From a virus: a stretch of DNA of 64,000 nucleotides. Under the pieces are notes generated by a model that was given only the letters and a program-made list of their open reading frames with translations, was not told the DNA's origin and did not search any database. Shown one piece after another: positions 63,782-64,000 of this stretch. Both the position numbers and the translations under genes were made by a program. The stretch covers positions 26,787 through 90,786 of the IMG/VR virus record IMGVR_UViG_3300027733_000042. One strand, given 5' to 3'. How positions within the stretch are numbered: the stretch's first letter is position 1; the number at the start of each line of letters is the position of its first letter.

Positions 63782-64000
63782 ATGGACGTAGTACCAGGTG
63801 GAGGAGAAGCTCCAAAATTAAACATTAAGCTTGAAGATGCACCTTACATTGAATGTGAGGCGTGTCAGCATACCGTTTTCGAAGAGAAGATGATGATTAA
63901 AAAAGTATCTAAGTTTTTAACAGGAGGTGCACAAGATTCAATCGTTCCTATCCAGGTAATTGCTTGTGCAAAATGCGGTAATGTAAACGAACTATTTAAA
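63782..64000 (+). CDS. Zinc-ribbon protein, C-terminus beyond window edge
   Basis: From ATG 63782 the frame is open to the right edge (73 residues). Two Cys pairs, CEAC near 27-30 and CAKC near 62-65, form a zinc ribbon around a basic helix (KMMIKKVSKFLTGG). The N-terminus is Gly-rich (MDVVPGGGEAP). Such small zinc-ribbon proteins are frequent in T4-like phages but I cannot name this one. CATAAATA directly before the ATG resembles the late core but is too close to serve it. Confidence 0.7.
   Translation, partial: MDVVPGGGEAPKLNIKLEDAPYIECEACQHTVFEEKMMIKKVSKFLTGGAQDSIVPIQVIACAKCGNVNELFK

Overview
The window is part of the genome of a large T4-like contractile-tailed phage (myovirus). Direct evidence is a gp17-type terminase with its gp16-type small subunit, a gp6-type baseplate wedge, a gp18-type sheath, a gp55-type late sigma factor with TATAAATA-like late promoters, a gp32-type ssDNA-binding protein and a T4 RNase H-type flap nuclease. 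The host is probably a member of the Bacteroidetes: the phage carries an Hc1/histone H1-like protein of the kind common in that phylum, most starts lack a Shine-Dalgarno sequence and are preceded by A-rich leaders, and the DNA is AT-rich. No integrase, transposon, CRISPR array or tRNA was seen.

Layout. 1-10485 (minus): a partial gene, a gp26-like hub protein, three small structural genes, three small membrane proteins, an ECF-like sigma factor, large and small terminase, and gp6. 10581-10963 (plus): a phage-encoded tmRNA. 11055-16313 (plus): a lipoprotein, a possible amidoligase-like protein, a giant beta-helical fibre and a helical protein. 16310-19942 (minus): a tube-like protein, a 34-residue peptide, a gp15-like sheath terminator and a lectin-like structural protein. 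20044-21820 (plus): a two-gene unit ending in a zincin. 21827-40307 (minus): six large tail, fibre or baseplate proteins. 40350-41420 (minus): gp55 and a RuvC-like resolvase. 41659-49139 (plus): UvdE, many small unknown genes, two nucleases and GroEL. 49235-60178 (plus): a 1497-residue probable virion protein, an S1-domain protein, two further head-targeted proteins, the histone-like protein, gp32, RNase H, GroES and two small proteins. 60232-63204 (minus): sheath. 63330-64000 (plus): dUTPase and a zinc-ribbon protein cut by the window edge.

How it fits together. Late genes on both strands carry an AATAAATAATA/TATAAATA element 13-24 bases before the start codon, which fits recognition by the gp55-like sigma. 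Nucleic-acid and host-takeover genes lack this element and instead often show TAGTATA-type boxes. Four proteins or peptides (16892-16996, 20849-21820, 55044-55532, 55532-56281) begin with a short peptide resembling the T4 capsid-targeting sequence, which is cut by the prohead protease after (I/L)xE. The two larger ones are HExxH metalloproteases, so this phage probably packages proteases in its head and ejects them with its DNA. tmRNA, S1-like protein, GroEL, GroES and the histone-like protein together suggest extensive control of host translation, protein folding and nucleoid. I regard the head-packaged zincins as the most novel-looking signal, followed by the tmRNA and the ECF-like sigma operon.
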